From Clostridiales bacterium (lineage in GTDB: Bacteria; Bacillota; Clostridia; Christensenellales; JAISNN01), in assembly GCA_031273965.1 (NCBI GenBank), contig JAISQX010000082.1, forward strand, positions 1-5,868: 5,868 nucleotides of DNA. The letters run 5' to 3'. Positions within the stretch are counted from its first letter, which is position 1. Each line of letters starts with the position of its first letter. The position numbers and the translations under genes are program-made. Under the pieces are notes generated by a model. The model searched no databases. It was not told where the DNA came from and saw nothing but the letters and a program-made list of their open reading frames with translations. This document shows positions 5,622 through 5,868 of the stretch, piece after piece.

Positions 5622-5868
5622 TTATAATTCGCTTGTCAATATCGGAGCTATAACGCTTTTCCATATCTCATAGCCTTTTTCGTTAAAATGCAAATTGTCG
5701 CCTTTATAAATTTCCCTCTTTAAGCTTTTATCGCCGTTCAAAAGCGCGTCGGTACAATCTATAAAATGCAAATAACTCTCCGCATCGCAATATTCTTTTA
5801 TAAGACCGTTGCATTTTTGCGCTTGTTCCCAAGTCTTTTCTCTGGCGGGCGTAGGCGCTACCGAGACA
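5622..5868 (-). CDS. SGNH/GDSL-family hydrolase, C-terminal fragment
   Basis: The last 81 residues of a gene entering from the right edge; the start and the GDS nucleophile block are outside the window. The visible part fits the C-terminal end of SGNH hydrolases. PTPARE at 5-10 resembles the PSPAR segment of many members. IDCTDALL follows at about 36-43, then GDNLHFNEKGYEIW (56-69), where D57 and H60 are the expected Asp and His of the catalytic triad (DxxH), and the protein ends with a helix, IWKSVIAPIL. These enzymes cleave esters such as acyl or acetyl groups on lipids or polysaccharides; the substrate cannot be inferred here. The stop at 5624-5622 is in the normal place for the fold, so this end is not truncated. 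Confidence 0.88.
   Translation of the reverse strand, partial: VSVAPTPAREKTWEQAQKCNGLIKEYCDAESYLHFIDCTDALLNGDKSLKREIYKGDNLHFNEKGYEIWKSVIAPILTSEL

Noticed and set aside
1..5868. CRISPR arrays, tRNA genes, insertion sequences
   Set aside because: No regularly spaced repeats, no tRNA cloverleaf and no transposase or terminal inverted repeats were found on either strand by eye.

Overview
The window looks like a chromosomal stretch of an anaerobic low-to-moderate-GC Bacillota, most likely a Clostridia relative. This rests on strong GGAGG-type ribosome sites, vegetative TTGACA/TATAAT promoters, a small PspC protein, a Bacillota-style ABC exporter half, and heavy use of ATA and TTT codons. The assignment is inference; there is no rRNA or other marker here.

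Layout, left to right. (1) 1-1054, minus strand: the membrane half of an ABC exporter, with its C-terminal ATPase part cut off by the window edge. (2) 1100-3085, minus strand: a methionyl-tRNA-synthetase-like class I tRNA ligase, 45 bases upstream of the ABC gene and probably co-transcribed with it from a good promoter at 3166-3194. (3) 3086-3397: a gene-free divergent region with the ligase promoter, a leader hairpin and several inverted repeats. (4) 3398-3589, plus strand: a 63-residue PspC-domain membrane protein. (5) 3590-3657: two hairpins that fit terminators of the convergent aspS. (6) 3658-5385, minus strand: bacterial aspartyl-tRNA synthetase, with a perfect-consensus promoter at 5431-5459. 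(7) 5478-5521: a strong palindromic terminator for the next gene. (8) 5622-5868, minus strand: the C-terminal end of an SGNH/GDSL hydrolase.

The aspS gene is ordinary housekeeping translation machinery in its own transcription unit. The ligase/ABC pair is the unusual part. The ligase keeps the HIGH motif, a zinc-knuckle-like region and the residues that read the CAU anticodon in MetRS. It has lost several methionine-pocket residues, carries KASSS where KMSKS is expected, and has an extra segment of about 65 residues inside the catalytic core. It therefore looks like a divergent MetRS paralogue rather than a standard metG, and its amino acid substrate is open.

A second point of interest is a 26-base palindrome that occurs on both sides of aspS. 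Its sequence differences preserve pairing only in the minus-strand RNA, which supports a terminator role in that direction.
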